A stretch of 64,000 nucleotides of DNA, taken from NCBI GenBank assembly GCA_051278195.1, contig JBNMQM010000008.1, positions 1 to 64,000 of the forward strand. The letters run 5' to 3'. Shown here piece after piece: positions 34,714-43,057 of the stretch. How positions within the stretch are numbered: the first letter of the stretch is position 1; every line of letters begins with the position of its first letter. The DNA is from JAHRVQ01 sp051278195. GTDB taxonomy: Bacteria; Pseudomonadota; Gammaproteobacteria; Pseudomonadales; Azotimanducaceae. The translations under genes and the position numbers were made by a program. The notes below the pieces were generated by a model. That model was given only the letters and a program-made list of their open reading frames with translations, was not told the origin of the DNA and searched no databases.

Positions 34714-35913
34714 ATGCCCGGGAGCCTGATTCCTGTTGATGATGCTATTCAGCAACTGAATGCGCGTGCCAGAGTGCTTGTGGCGACCGAAACAGTATCG
34801 CTGCTAGGTGCTATAGGTCGGGTGCTAGCGAAGGATATGATAGCGCCAAATTCTGTTCCTAGCGCAGACAACAGTGCGATGGACGGCTATGCCGTTCGAG
34901 CAGCAGATGTCTCTATTGGTGCGCTGTTGACCATTAGTGATCGAATTCCAGCCGGTACTGTTGGCAAGCCTCTGGCGGCGGGTACTGCGGCCCGTATATT
35001 TACCGGCGCGCCAATTCCACCGGATGCAGATGCTATTGTCATTCAAGAAGACACAGAGCTTAAGGGCGATCGGGTGGTGCTCAACACCGCACCCCAAAAA
35101 GGTGATCATGTTCGTGAAGCCGGCCAGGACATTCGTGCCGGTGCGACCATACTAACGAAGGGCAGGCGTTTGCGCGCTCAGGACATCGGTCTCCTCGCTT
35201 CAGTCGGTTGCGACGAAATTTCCGTCTATGAAAAGCTGAAGGTTGGCGTCATGTCCACTGGCGATGAACTCGTTGACCCGCCCGCAGCGCTAGGACCAGG
35301 ACAGATTTATAATTCTAATCACTACACGCTGCAAGCGTTGTTGCTGCAATTGAACATGCAGCCAGTAGACCTGGGCATGGTCGCCGATACGCCAAGTGCA
35401 ACAGTTGCGGCGCTGCAAAAAGGCCACCAAACCGCAGACTGCATATTGAGTAGTGGCGGCGTGTCTGTGGGTGAAGAAGATCACGTGAAGTCCGCCGTTG
35501 AATCCTTAGGTCAGCTGGAGCTCTGGCGTCTGGCCATCAAACCCGGCAAACCATTGGCGTTTGGCCACGTTGCTGAAACGCCCTTTTTTGGGTTGCCTGG
35601 CAATCCGGTTTCCAGTTTTGTTACCTTCATGTTAATCGCTAGAAATTACTTGCTGCGCTGCCAGGGTTGTACAGAAACGCAATTGACGACGGTTTACGGC
35701 GAAGCGGACTTTGAATTTAGAGGCGGTGGCCGGCGTGAGTATCTACGTGTTCAGCTTCACTTTGATGCAACGGGTCGCGGCACAGTCACTGACTTTCGCA
35801 ATCAAGGTTCCGGCGTTATGTCATCCGTAAGTTGGGCCAACGGTTTGGCTGAAATTGAAATTGGCCAGAACGTCAGCAAGGGAGATCGTGTCAAGGTGCT
35901 ACTACTGAGTTAA
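34714..35913 (+). CDS. moeA: Molybdopterin molybdenumtransferase MoeA
   Basis: A 399-residue MoeA that inserts molybdate into adenylylated molybdopterin. Key segments are PSADNSAMDGYAVRAADV, FTGAPIPPDADAIVIQED, VGVMSTGDELVDP, SSGGVSVGEEDHVK and the GLPGNPVSSFVTF loop. The domain IV region follows (RREYLRVQL). It begins one base after the moaB stop. No molybdoenzyme gene is visible in the window. Confidence 0.95.
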   Translation: MPGSLIPVDDAIQQLNARARVLVATETVSLLGAIGRVLAKDMIAPNSVPSADNSAMDGYAVRAADVSIGALLTISDRIPAGTVGKPLAAGTAARIFTGAPIPPDADAIVIQEDTELKGDRVVLNTAPQKGDHVREAGQDIRAGATILTKGRRLRAQDIGLLASVGCDEISVYEKLKVGVMSTGDELVDPPAALGPGQIYNSNHYTLQALLLQLNMQPVDLGMVADTPSATVAALQKGHQTADCILSSGGVSVGEEDHVKSAVESLGQLELWRLAIKPGKPLAFGHVAETPFFGLPGNPVSSFVTFMLIARNYLLRCQGCTETQLTTVYGEADFEFRGGGRREYLRVQLHFDATGRGTVTDFRNQGSGVMSSVSWANGLAEIEIGQNVSKGDRVKVLLLS

Positions 35914-35956
35914 GCGAACCCTGCCCAATGTCGGTAGGGTCTACTAGAGCGGGTGG

Positions 35957-36403
35957 CTAGCGCTTGGCGGTTTCGAGCAACTTAAGCTGCTGCAAGGGAC
36001 CTGTGACGACCAGATAGCCGTTGTCTCGTTGCATTGTGTATTGAGCTTCTTTGCGCTGAGTCAGAGGAACATGGCTAATCAGGATGTTCTCGAGTTGGGT
36101 GCTATCGTCAGAAAGTACGTAGCGTGTGGTGTTGGCGAAGTTGCCGGTTTCGTCAAATACCATCAGCATGATTCGGTCGGCTTGCTCGACAGAACCGGCG
36201 CGAAGATAGATGTCTTCTTTGGCAATGAATTCTTTATTGCTTAGCCACATGCACAAAGAGGTCTCGAGCAGCTTTATATTGTGCTTGGTCGACACCAGGT
36301 AATGCCAGAGATCAAAACTCTCGCGCTCGATAAGTCGATAGCTGGTTTGTTGTGCTGGATTCTGCACGAGGCATTTCACCAGTTGGGAAGATTCGGCGGT
36401 CAT
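35957..36403 (-). CDS. Hypothetical protein
   Basis: A 148-residue soluble protein without signal peptide or membrane segment. Composition is balanced, with a KEDIYLRAGSVEQADRIMLMVFDETG block and a C-terminal YLVVTGPLQQLKLLE. I do not recognise a family. An imperfect GC hairpin lies just downstream (about 35917-35940), between it and the moeA stop, and could end both transcripts. Confidence 0.5.
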   Translation of the reverse strand: MTAESSQLVKCLVQNPAQQTSYRLIERESFDLWHYLVSTKHNIKLLETSLCMWLSNKEFIAKEDIYLRAGSVEQADRIMLMVFDETGNFANTTRYVLSDDSTQLENILISHVPLTQRKEAQYTMQRDNGYLVVTGPLQQLKLLETAKR

Positions 36404-36488
36404 AGCGTTGTTTTTTTGTTCCGATACTTCAAGTCTATTGGGTGTTAAGATTTACGCCAGTTTTTACCTCGAAATAATCGGAAAAGTT

Positions 36489-36671
36489 ATGGGAATAATG
36501 ATGTTAAGCATTGTCGCGTCGATGATTTTGGGATGCGTTGTGTGGCTAATCATCGGTGACAAATTTCCAATAAAGGAAGACGTTAAGTTTCCGCCATTAA
36601 ACAATATCGTGATTTATACACTGTGTCTGCTGGTGCCAGTGTATCTGCTTATATTCTTTATCTTTAATTAG
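36489..36671 (+). CDS. Small membrane protein, two helices
   Basis: A 60-residue product with two hydrophobic segments (MMLSIVASMILGCVVWLIIG and IVIYTLCLLVPVYLLIFFIF) separated by a charged loop (DKFPIKEDVKFPP). The open frame starts at 36408, but the ATG at 36489 gives a more typical small membrane protein. AT content is higher than in neighbouring genes and low-complexity TTTCTGATT repeats follow the stop. Function unknown. Confidence 0.4.
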   Translation: MGIMMLSIVASMILGCVVWLIIGDKFPIKEDVKFPPLNNIVIYTLCLLVPVYLLIFFIFN

Positions 36672-36746
36672 TCTTTTATTGGTTTCTGATTCCTTTCTGA
36701 TTCGTTTTTGATTAAGAAAACTTTTGTCCTCAACTAGTGATTCCTT

Positions 36747-37364
36747 ATGCAACTTCCCATCGACATTGATTCCGTAAAGGGCTTTCTTAGTCCTGAAGAA
36801 GGTGAGGCGCTTTATGAGCACTGTCTTGAAGCTTGCGCAATAGGTCCAGCACTGGAAATTGGCAGCTACTGTGGCAAATCAAGCGTGTATCTCGGTCAAG
36901 CGTGTAAAGAGGCGAAGTCGACTTTGTTTGCTCTGGATCACCACCGAGGCTCAGAAGAGCACCAGCTAGGCGAGGAATATCACGACCCTGAATTGTATGA
37001 CGTGGATGTCGGCAAAATGGACACCTTCAAATTGTTCAGGGACACGGTATCTCGAGCAAAATTGGATGATTATGTCGTGCCTTTGGTCGCACCCTCTGGC
37101 GTTGTTGCGCGTAACTGGCAAACGCCTCTTGGTATGGTGTTTATCGATGGTGGGCATAGCCTAGAAGCGGCGCAAAACGATTACGAGTGTTGGTCAGTCC
37201 ATGTTGCAGCTGGTGGGATTTTGGCGATTCATGATTTGTTTCCCGACCCGACTACGGGTGGCCAAGCGCCGATCACCATTTGGCGTGCAGCTCTAGCATC
37301 TGCTCTATTCGAGGATGTTGGAGTCGTTGGCACGCTTGGCGTGCTGCGCCGTCGGCACAGTTGA
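36747..37364 (+). CDS. Class I SAM-dependent methyltransferase (Methyltransf_24 type)
   Basis: A 205-residue protein with the Rossmann SAM-binding motif ALEIGSYCGKSSVYLG (about residues 35-50), an acidic residue after strand 2 (FALDHHRG), and MVFIDGGHSLEAAQNDY, the motif that gives this subfamily its name. The family methylates small molecules or sugars. It ends inside the convergent toroid-protein gene (60-bp overlap at 37305-37364), and the three genes on the other strand include a second methyltransferase and a glycosyltransferase, so all four may serve one pathway. Confidence 0.8.
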   Translation: MQLPIDIDSVKGFLSPEEGEALYEHCLEACAIGPALEIGSYCGKSSVYLGQACKEAKSTLFALDHHRGSEEHQLGEEYHDPELYDVDVGKMDTFKLFRDTVSRAKLDDYVVPLVAPSGVVARNWQTPLGMVFIDGGHSLEAAQNDYECWSVHVAAGGILAIHDLFPDPTTGGQAPITIWRAALASALFEDVGVVGTLGVLRRRHS

Positions 37365-38387
37365 TTCTTCAGTAAAGAGTTTTGCTGCACCTGTCTTTTC
37401 CGCCAAAGCATCGGCAGCCAGCAGAATCGCGCCTGCTGTCCAGGTCGGTTTCTCTAGAGGCCACAGCGCCTCGTCACTATGCACATAGCCTGTCCAGTAC
37501 GAACCATCCTCGTCTTTAAATTGATGTAACCAGCTGAAAAGCTGAGCGGCCTTGTGCCGTTCACCGACCGCAAGCAGTGACATCACGAGTTCACAGGATT
37601 CCGCGACGGTGACCCAGGGTTCATCGCTGACGCAATGGCAACCGAATTGATCTACTACAAAGGTATCCCAGCGGGAGTTTAGGTGCTGGCGACCGCGTGC
37701 GCCGCGAATAACACCGGTTAATACGGGGTAGAACCAGTCCATCGCAAAACGACTTTTGCTGTCCCAGGTGCGGTCAAAAACCTCTGGGTGATTGCGCAGC
37801 GCATTGCCGAGTTTTGTGCGAGCCAGATGCCAGTCGGGGACGCGGCGTTCTAGTATTGTCGCGATGTTTAAGGCGCATTCCAGGCTCTTGTAAATGCTGC
37901 TGCAACCGGTAATCAAGGAATCTTCTTGGATACCAAGCGTGGTGTCTTCACACCAGTAGATCTGACCGTGGCCGCCTTGCAGGCTTAGGACGAAGCCCAT
38001 CGCGTTTTCAACTACGGGCCACATATCTTCGAGGAAACCACGGTCGGCCGTCACAAGGTAGTAATGCCAGACGCCGGTCGCCACATAGGCAACAAAATTT
38101 GATTCAGCGCGTGTGCCATCTTGGATCTCGCCATCTTTATATGATGCAAGCCAACTGCCGTTCTCTAGCTGGTTGTGCTTTAGCCAGTGATAGGCGCGAG
38201 TTGCTTCATCAAAACGACCACCAATTGTCAGGCCCATTGCAGATTCGACATGATCCCAGGGATCAAGGATGCCGCCCGGGAACCAGGGAATGCCGCCGTC
38301 ACTATCTTGCACAAGGGCAATATAGTCGACAGTGTCTCGCAGGTAGTCCTCTGGATAGAGTCCCCGGGTGACGTAGAGGCGTGTCAT
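37305..38387 (-). CDS. Alpha/alpha-toroid protein (prenyltransferase/squalene-cyclase or glycoside-hydrolase-like)
   Basis: A 360-residue soluble protein with repeated helical hairpins and the aromatic, Gly/Asp-rich turns of alpha/alpha-barrels: DGGIPWFPGGILDPWDHVES, QLENGSWLASYKDG, EDGSYWTGYVH and EKPTWTAGAILLAADAL. This fold is shared by prenyltransferase beta-subunit-like proteins and several glycosidase families (GH15-like). The DPWDH and WTGY motifs suggest a carbohydrate-active role. The last 20 residues overlap the convergent methyltransferase gene and may be less conserved. The start overlaps the upstream methyltransferase stop (ATGA), so it is translated with it. Confidence 0.65.
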   Translation of the reverse strand: MTRLYVTRGLYPEDYLRDTVDYIALVQDSDGGIPWFPGGILDPWDHVESAMGLTIGGRFDEATRAYHWLKHNQLENGSWLASYKDGEIQDGTRAESNFVAYVATGVWHYYLVTADRGFLEDMWPVVENAMGFVLSLQGGHGQIYWCEDTTLGIQEDSLITGCSSIYKSLECALNIATILERRVPDWHLARTKLGNALRNHPEVFDRTWDSKSRFAMDWFYPVLTGVIRGARGRQHLNSRWDTFVVDQFGCHCVSDEPWVTVAESCELVMSLLAVGERHKAAQLFSWLHQFKDEDGSYWTGYVHSDEALWPLEKPTWTAGAILLAADALAEKTGAAKLFTEESTVPTAQHAKRANDSNILE

Positions 38388-39181
38388 GGAGTTGTCTCCG
38401 CCATGTCCTGTTCAGGCAGTACGTTTTTACTTAGACTTTCGTCAGCCAATTGGGGTACTGGGGCGGTCTTTACAAAATACATCACCACGCTTTTGCCCAT
38501 GATCGGATTGAGAACCCAGTCCAGAAAACGGGTCAATGGTGGCTTTTTCATTAAGTCCCAAACCAGAAACCGATGGTAAGCTTTTACGATACTGGCTTCT
38601 GCCTCGCCCGGTTCCTTCCAAAACAGACACTTGAGCCACCAATAAGGGACGTGCAGCGCATGGGCGTGATGCTTTTCGAAAAACACCATGCCGGTTTCGC
38701 TGATGTCATCTCGCAGGTGGCTAGCATTAAAAATCCTGACATGTCCGCCTTCCATTGCATGGTACGCATCGCTGAGTTGCCAACAAACCCACTCGGGAAA
38801 ATAACGAGGTACGCTGGCGGCAAATATCCCCCCTACCTTTAGGACTCGATTGATCTCGCTGAGTACTGGTCGATAGTCCGGGATGTGCTCGAGCACTTCC
38901 GAGCAAATCACTTTATCGAACTGCCCGTCTTCAAATGGCAGGTGAGCGCCATTCGCGACGGAAATATCGAGTGTCTTTTCTGTCAGCGTGGAGTCTTCGA
39001 ACTCTTTAAACCGTTCGCGGGTTGTTTTTAAATCCTTGAGGCTTAAATCAATGCCGATTGCATGCACATTTTCCAGCATGTAAGCGGTAATCGCATGGCG
39101 ACCTTCGCCACAGCCTAGATCGAGCATGGTTTCACCGGCTCTTAGGTCCAGGTGATCGAAGTTAATGGTTTGCATGGACAT
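38384..39181 (-). CDS. Class I SAM-dependent methyltransferase (UbiE/Methyltransf_11 type)
   Basis: A 265-residue methyltransferase. SAM motif I is MLDLGCGEGRHA (19-30), motif post-I AIGIDLSLKDLK, motif II DKVICSEVLEHIPDY and motif III VLKVGGIFAASVP. The C-terminal 100 residues, with WWLKCLFWKEPGEAE, may bind the acceptor. The start at 39181 is supported by GGAAG six bases upstream and overlaps the glycosyltransferase stop by 20 bp. The downstream toroid gene overlaps by four bases. Confidence 0.85.
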   Translation of the reverse strand: MSMQTINFDHLDLRAGETMLDLGCGEGRHAITAYMLENVHAIGIDLSLKDLKTTRERFKEFEDSTLTEKTLDISVANGAHLPFEDGQFDKVICSEVLEHIPDYRPVLSEINRVLKVGGIFAASVPRYFPEWVCWQLSDAYHAMEGGHVRIFNASHLRDDISETGMVFFEKHHAHALHVPYWWLKCLFWKEPGEAEASIVKAYHRFLVWDLMKKPPLTRFLDWVLNPIMGKSVVMYFVKTAPVPQLADESLSKNVLPEQDMAETTP

Positions 39182-40457
39182 CGGTGGCTTCCGTCATAAT
39201 TGCCTGGTAGTGCTGCACCAACTGTTTGGCGGCAACTTTCCAGCTGAAATGTTTCAAAATCCGCGCGCGGCCGGCTTCGCCCAGTGTTTCGCGTTTCTGA
39301 TCGTTATTGAGCAAATCTATGATCGCCTCGGCAATGGCGACAGAATCGCGTACCGGAACGAGAATGCCTGCATCTCCCACGACTTCTGGCAGAGCGCCGC
39401 CTGTGGTTGATATGACCGGTACAGCGCATGACATGGCCTCCCCGGCAGGCAGCCCGAACCCCTCGTAAATTGATGGCACGACAACGATACTTGCCTCTGC
39501 GTAAAGTTTGACCAGAGCCTCGGTTTCGATGCCGCTAACAAAGGTAAGGTGGGACGAAAGCTCGAGCGATTCAACCAGTTTGGCCGTTTCGCCGTCGGGG
39601 TTTAGTTTGCCGAGCACCGTTAAGTGAATGTCTGGAATCGATGCGCTGAGCTGTTTGATCGCTCGGAGCAGGTACTGCAAGCCTTTCAGTGGCTGGTCGG
39701 CACTGGCGGTCGCCATGATTCGGTTTGGAATCCTTTTGACATCGGGCAGAGGGCGAAATACCTCGGTTGCAATGCCGTTATGAACAACATTGATGGCGTT
39801 TTCGTCTAGTTCAAAGGCGCTTGATACGTCTCGTTTTGATATGGCAGAAACCGTCACGACGTGCTTCAGTTGTTTGACCACCTTTTGCTGCATGTTGAGA
39901 AAGGAATGCCAGCGGCGAATCAGTAACCTTTGTTGCCAGGTAGTGGTATTTGCAAGGGCAATATCACGATCGCTGGTGACCGGGTGATGAATCGTAGTTA
40001 AAAGCGGATAACCCTGTTCCTGAAGCCACAAGGTGCCGTAACAGAGCGATTGATTATCATGAATGATGTCGTACTGGGGTTTGTGTTGTTTAAAGTAGCG
40101 CTTAAGGCGTCGGCCGAAGGTGTACGGTTCAGCAAATCCACCCGTCAGCATCGTCCACCACTCGAAAAAATCTGTAAATGAGAGCAGGTCCTTTGCCCGC
40201 AGTGCCGTCACGTGGTTCGGCGAGGTATAGAGATCCAGACTGGGTAATGGAATCAGATTAACGCCTGGGTCTAAGTCGGGGTACGGCGGTCCGGAAATGA
40301 CATCAACCTGATGCCCCGCTGCTGTAAGGGCTTCGCTCAGGTACTTTATGTAGATACCCTGACCACCACTGAACGGATTGCTTCGATAGCCGAGCAAGGC
40401 AATACGGAGAGACGGCTCCGAGTCACTGGTGTGCTGTTCGATGACCGAGTTGGTCAT
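39162..40457 (-). CDS. Family 4 glycosyltransferase
   Basis: A 431-residue GT-B retaining glycosyltransferase. The N-terminal domain holds GYRSNPFSGGQGIYIKYLSE, followed by VDVISGPPYPDL. The C-terminal nucleotide-sugar domain contains NVVHNGIATEVF, ASADQPLKGLQYLLRAI and the EX7E motif (SIYEGFGLPAGEAMSCAVPVI). It transfers a hexose from a nucleotide sugar to lipid or sugar acceptors. The family start is at 40457; an open frame continues upstream to 40544. It leads the three-gene minus-strand operon with the methyltransferase and toroid protein. Confidence 0.88.
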   Translation of the reverse strand: MTNSVIEQHTSDSEPSLRIALLGYRSNPFSGGQGIYIKYLSEALTAAGHQVDVISGPPYPDLDPGVNLIPLPSLDLYTSPNHVTALRAKDLLSFTDFFEWWTMLTGGFAEPYTFGRRLKRYFKQHKPQYDIIHDNQSLCYGTLWLQEQGYPLLTTIHHPVTSDRDIALANTTTWQQRLLIRRWHSFLNMQQKVVKQLKHVVTVSAISKRDVSSAFELDENAINVVHNGIATEVFRPLPDVKRIPNRIMATASADQPLKGLQYLLRAIKQLSASIPDIHLTVLGKLNPDGETAKLVESLELSSHLTFVSGIETEALVKLYAEASIVVVPSIYEGFGLPAGEAMSCAVPVISTTGGALPEVVGDAGILVPVRDSVAIAEAIIDLLNNDQKRETLGEAGRARILKHFSWKVAAKQLVQHYQAIMTEATDVHANH

Positions 40458-40617
40458 GACGCTGTTCAATAGATTGCCTAGCTTAAAAAGGACAAGATTG
40501 TAAAGACTGCGGACGCGTAAAGCCAAGGGCCGTTGTGGCCACATTGGTTGGCTAGAACCCTAATATGAGTTCTTGGCGAGTTCCATAGGATTGTTGAGGC
40601 TAGTGTCTAGACGAAGT

Positions 40618-41580
40618 TCAGTCAATTTTGACGTCGGTGTCCTCTGCGCGACGACCCTCTTTTTGCCGCTTGTTATTGTCAGTTAGTTCGCGGGCCGAGG
40701 TGAAGAGGTTCTCGGTGTCTCGACGATCGCCAGCGAGGCGTCGCTCTGGTCCGTAGGCGGGCGCATCGTGTTCTTCGGCAAAGACGTTGGCATAAAGGTT
40801 GGCCACCCAAACCTGACCTTCCTGGGTGCGACGGAGATATCGAACACCATCGCCGATAAAGCGCGACACAACGTTCCAAAAAAACCTGGGGTAACCCGCT
40901 CGTAGGTCAGCTGCCGTGGTGTAGCCCATTTTGGCTGCTTGTCCGGTCTCGCGGAATTCTTGGAAGAGGGCGGAGATCTTGCGCATATATTGGGGGTCTG
41001 CCAGCTGCCCGATTAAATCAGCGGCTCGCAGTAGGCCGGGATAGTCGTCGCTGGCCTGGTGGTCTTCCTTGCTAGGAACGGGAAAACGAGTGCGTTCGAT
41101 ATTGGCACAAATGATATCGACGTCGATGGATTCATCATGGCTAAATCGCTCACTGATATGTAATTTGGCGCGATCCACGTGGTAGGGGGTGAGAAATGCA
41201 TCGGTTGAGCCTGCGGGCGGTGCAATCGTCTCATCGGCGTTGATTGCAAAGCGGCCATTTCTGTCCGACTTGCAAATTCCTCTCACGTATCCAATGTCGT
41301 GATTCAGCAACGAAATGACAAAGTGGACCCAGTCGTTCGACGAAACGCAGCCCTCAACGAGGTTTTTTCCCCTGAGAATTTCGGTACCGACCAGGGTCAC
41401 CATAATCGTATGATTGACGTCATGGTAGGGTGCATCGCTGTTGGCGATTATTTCTAAAGCGTTTCGCGCGCTGATGATGATGCGCTGGATGTCATCGTTA
41501 TCATCGCCGAACTGATTGATATAGTGCTCAATCAATTCGTCAAGAAACGCGTCAATTACGACCGAAGTAGGATTAAACAT
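40618..41580 (-). CDS. HD-domain metal-dependent phosphohydrolase
   Basis: A 320-residue protein with the HD signature: YHDVNHT (H53, H57) and LLNHDIGYVRG (H94-D95), plus a later DLIGQLADPQYM segment completing the metal site. Spacing suggests a nucleotide phosphohydrolase or phosphodiesterase of the PDEase_I or HD superfamily. The C-terminal 40 residues are charged and repetitive (RRLAGDRRD and KRQKEGRRAED). The gene diverges from metR across 196 bp and has no obvious operon partner. Confidence 0.75.
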   Translation of the reverse strand: MFNPTSVVIDAFLDELIEHYINQFGDDNDDIQRIIISARNALEIIANSDAPYHDVNHTIMVTLVGTEILRGKNLVEGCVSSNDWVHFVISLLNHDIGYVRGICKSDRNGRFAINADETIAPPAGSTDAFLTPYHVDRAKLHISERFSHDESIDVDIICANIERTRFPVPSKEDHQASDDYPGLLRAADLIGQLADPQYMRKISALFQEFRETGQAAKMGYTTAADLRAGYPRFFWNVVSRFIGDGVRYLRRTQEGQVWVANLYANVFAEEHDAPAYGPERRLAGDRRDTENLFTSARELTDNNKRQKEGRRAEDTDVKID

Positions 41581-41658
41581 AACGATTCCGTCATTTCTTT
41601 GTTTTTATTCTACGCCTATTGTCCCTTGACGTGCCCCTGAGTCAAGCACTTCAAGGTC

Positions 41659-41671
41659 TGAACGGCTTTCT
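41659..41671. promoter_or_regulatory. Possible MetR box
   Basis: TGAACGGCTTTCT matches the MetR consensus TGAA-N5-TTCA except for the last base. It lies in the divergent region between the HD gene and metR, 106 bp upstream of the metR start. One near-match in 196 bp can arise by chance. Confidence 0.25.
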
Positions 41672-41776
41672 TTTGCTGACGAGCGTGCTATTCATCCGTT
41701 TGGTAAGATGAAGAAAATTTGTTTTAATCGCTAATAACATTAGACCTTTTCATATCCACTGATCGCAGGACCCATC

Positions 41777-42697
41777 TTGATAGAACTCCGGCACCTAAAA
41801 ACCCTGATCGCCCTTCGCGATACAGGCAGCCTAGTAGAAGCAGCAGATCGTCTGTTTCTCACCCAGTCTGCGCTTTCGCATCAGCTAAAGGACTTAGAAG
41901 ATCGTCTAGGCTGCACGCTATTTATTCGCAAGACCAAGCCGCCGCGGTTTACTAGCGCGGGGCGGCGCTTGCTGAATCTCGCTGATGACGTCATGCCGAT
42001 GTTTAAACTGACTGAGCGTGATATTGCGCGTCTGGCGGGTGGCGAAGCAGGGCGGTTGCACATCTGTATTGAATGTCACAGCTGTTTCCAGTGGCTCGTG
42101 CCCTGCATGGACAGGTATCGCGGCAACTGGCCAGAAGTAGAATTGGATATCACTGGCGGATTCAACTTCGCACCCCTGCCGGCGCTTGTTAGGGGGGACC
42201 TAGATCTGGTGATCACATCAGACCCGGTGGAACTCCCCGGACTGACTTATGTGCCACTGTTCCGATATGAGGCGATGCTGGCTGTTCATCCGCAACACAA
42301 ATTATCGCAGCGCAGTTTTATCGAGCCGGTTGATCTTGCAGAAGAGGTGCTGATTATGTATCCCGTTGAGCGAGATCGATTAGATATCTTCACTCGATTT
42401 TTGGATCCTGCCGATGTCGATCCGAAAGAAATTCGAACGGCAGAGTTAACGGCGATGGTGGTTCAGCTGGTGGCCAGTAGTCGTGGCGTTGCCAGTTTGC
42501 CTAACTGGAGTCTGGCGGAATACGAGCCTATGAATACGGTCGTCGCGAAGAGCCTTGGTGAGCACGGTCTTTGGGCTACTCTGTATGCGGCTATTCGAGA
42601 AGATCAGCGAGATTCGCCCTTTATGGAAGACTTCCTGCGAACGGCTAACGAAACCTGCTTCGAGACATTGCAAGGCATTAAGCGGGTGGCAAATTAG
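41777..42697 (+). CDS. metR: LysR-family regulator of methionine biosynthesis, MetR
   Basis: A 306-residue LTTR highly like MetR: MIELRHLKTLIALRDTGSLV at the N terminus, then the helix-turn-helix AADRLFLTQSALSHQLKDLE and the characteristic HICIECHSCFQWLVPCMDRY in the homocysteine-sensing domain. The start is TTG, with AGGA eight bases upstream. MetR activates metE and other methionine genes with homocysteine as co-activator. No met gene is adjacent; the PLP-enzyme gene at 28330 is the nearest sulfur amino acid gene in the window. A candidate MetR box lies upstream. Confidence 0.93.
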   Translation: MIELRHLKTLIALRDTGSLVEAADRLFLTQSALSHQLKDLEDRLGCTLFIRKTKPPRFTSAGRRLLNLADDVMPMFKLTERDIARLAGGEAGRLHICIECHSCFQWLVPCMDRYRGNWPEVELDITGGFNFAPLPALVRGDLDLVITSDPVELPGLTYVPLFRYEAMLAVHPQHKLSQRSFIEPVDLAEEVLIMYPVERDRLDIFTRFLDPADVDPKEIRTAELTAMVVQLVASSRGVASLPNWSLAEYEPMNTVVAKSLGEHGLWATLYAAIREDQRDSPFMEDFLRTANETCFETLQGIKRVAN

Positions 42698-42711
42698 CTG
42701 ACCGGGCGAGT

Positions 42712-42842
42712 AACAGTAAAGCCTTTAGCGAGTGAAAAGCCTTTAGCGAAAAAAGCCCTTAGCTAGAAACGAAAAAGCCCTTAGCTAGAAACGAAAAAGC
42801 CCTTAGCCAGAAACGAAAAAGCCCTTAGCCAGAAACGAAAAA
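42712..42842. repeat. Degenerate 18-bp copies, then four 22-bp tandem copies
   Basis: After metR, two degenerate units (GTAAAGCCTTTAGCGAGT-like) are followed by four units AAAAAGCCCTTAGCYAGAAACG at 42750-42837, differing only at one base. The fifth would be the A-run and GCCCC of the minus-strand terminator at 42838-42872. On the minus strand each unit reads CTAAGGGCTTTTTCG, like the terminator tail. The array appears to be copies of that tail. Confidence 0.9.
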
Positions 42843-42872
42843 GCCCCGACAGATTCCGAAGATCGTCGGGGC
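42838..42872 (-). terminator. Strong rho-independent terminator on the minus strand
   Basis: Read on the minus strand, GCCCCGAC and GTCGGGGC form an eight-base stem, continued by GAT/ATC and a C(TTCG)G-type tetraloop, followed by TTTTT and CG. This is a textbook intrinsic terminator. No protein gene on the minus strand ends here, so it defines the end of the candidate small RNA. Confidence 0.9.
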
Positions 42873-43051
42873 CTCGTCAACGTAGGGAGCGAGCTCCGAA
42901 CTTGACCAACAAGTTTAATTAACTAGTTAGACCGAGCTCGAAGGCTCCCTTAATAGACTGATATATGATGGGATCACCTCCTTTTTACGTTCAGGGAATC
43001 CATCGGCACGCTCGTCGACCCCCCCTGGTTAGGATGCAAGCGAGTAAATCA
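42838..43051 (-). ncRNA. Candidate structured small RNA with strong anti-16S motif
   Basis: A complete transcription unit without a normal gene. Minus-strand promoter: TTGACA-N17-TAAATT at 43058-43086, predicted start near 43051. Terminator at 42838-42872. The RNA (about 215 nt) contains AAAAAGGAGGTGATCC (42971-42986), fully complementary to the 3' end of 16S rRNA, with no suitable start codon at the right distance (a GTG is inside the motif). A nine-codon reading frame starting at an ATG (43003) ends at the TGA within that motif and includes tandem AGG-AGG codons. Downstream, GGGAGC/GCTCCC (42885-42949) encloses GAGCTC arms, an AACTTG/CAAGTT hairpin and AACTAGTT, i.e. a compact fold. Confidence 0.6.
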
Positions 43052-43057
43052 GTAGCG

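Noticed and set aside
35917..35940. Hairpin between moeA and the 35957 gene as a bidirectional terminator.
   Set aside because: The stem is interrupted and there is no T-run on either strand; mentioned only in the neighbouring gene entry.
42750..42842. Regular repeats that could be a CRISPR array.
   Set aside because: Units are directly adjacent with no unique spacers, and no cas gene is present. The same holds for 25906-26012.
42885..42949. SacI, PacI and SpeI recognition sites close together, suggesting vector sequence.
   Set aside because: They lie within a natural stem-loop between promoter and terminator, with no vector or resistance gene around.
42971..42984. Plus-strand GGATCACCTCCTTT looks like the 3' end of 16S rRNA.
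   Set aside because: Nothing upstream resembles 16S helix 45, and there is no tRNA or 23S downstream. The motif makes more sense as a Shine-Dalgarno-like block on the minus strand.
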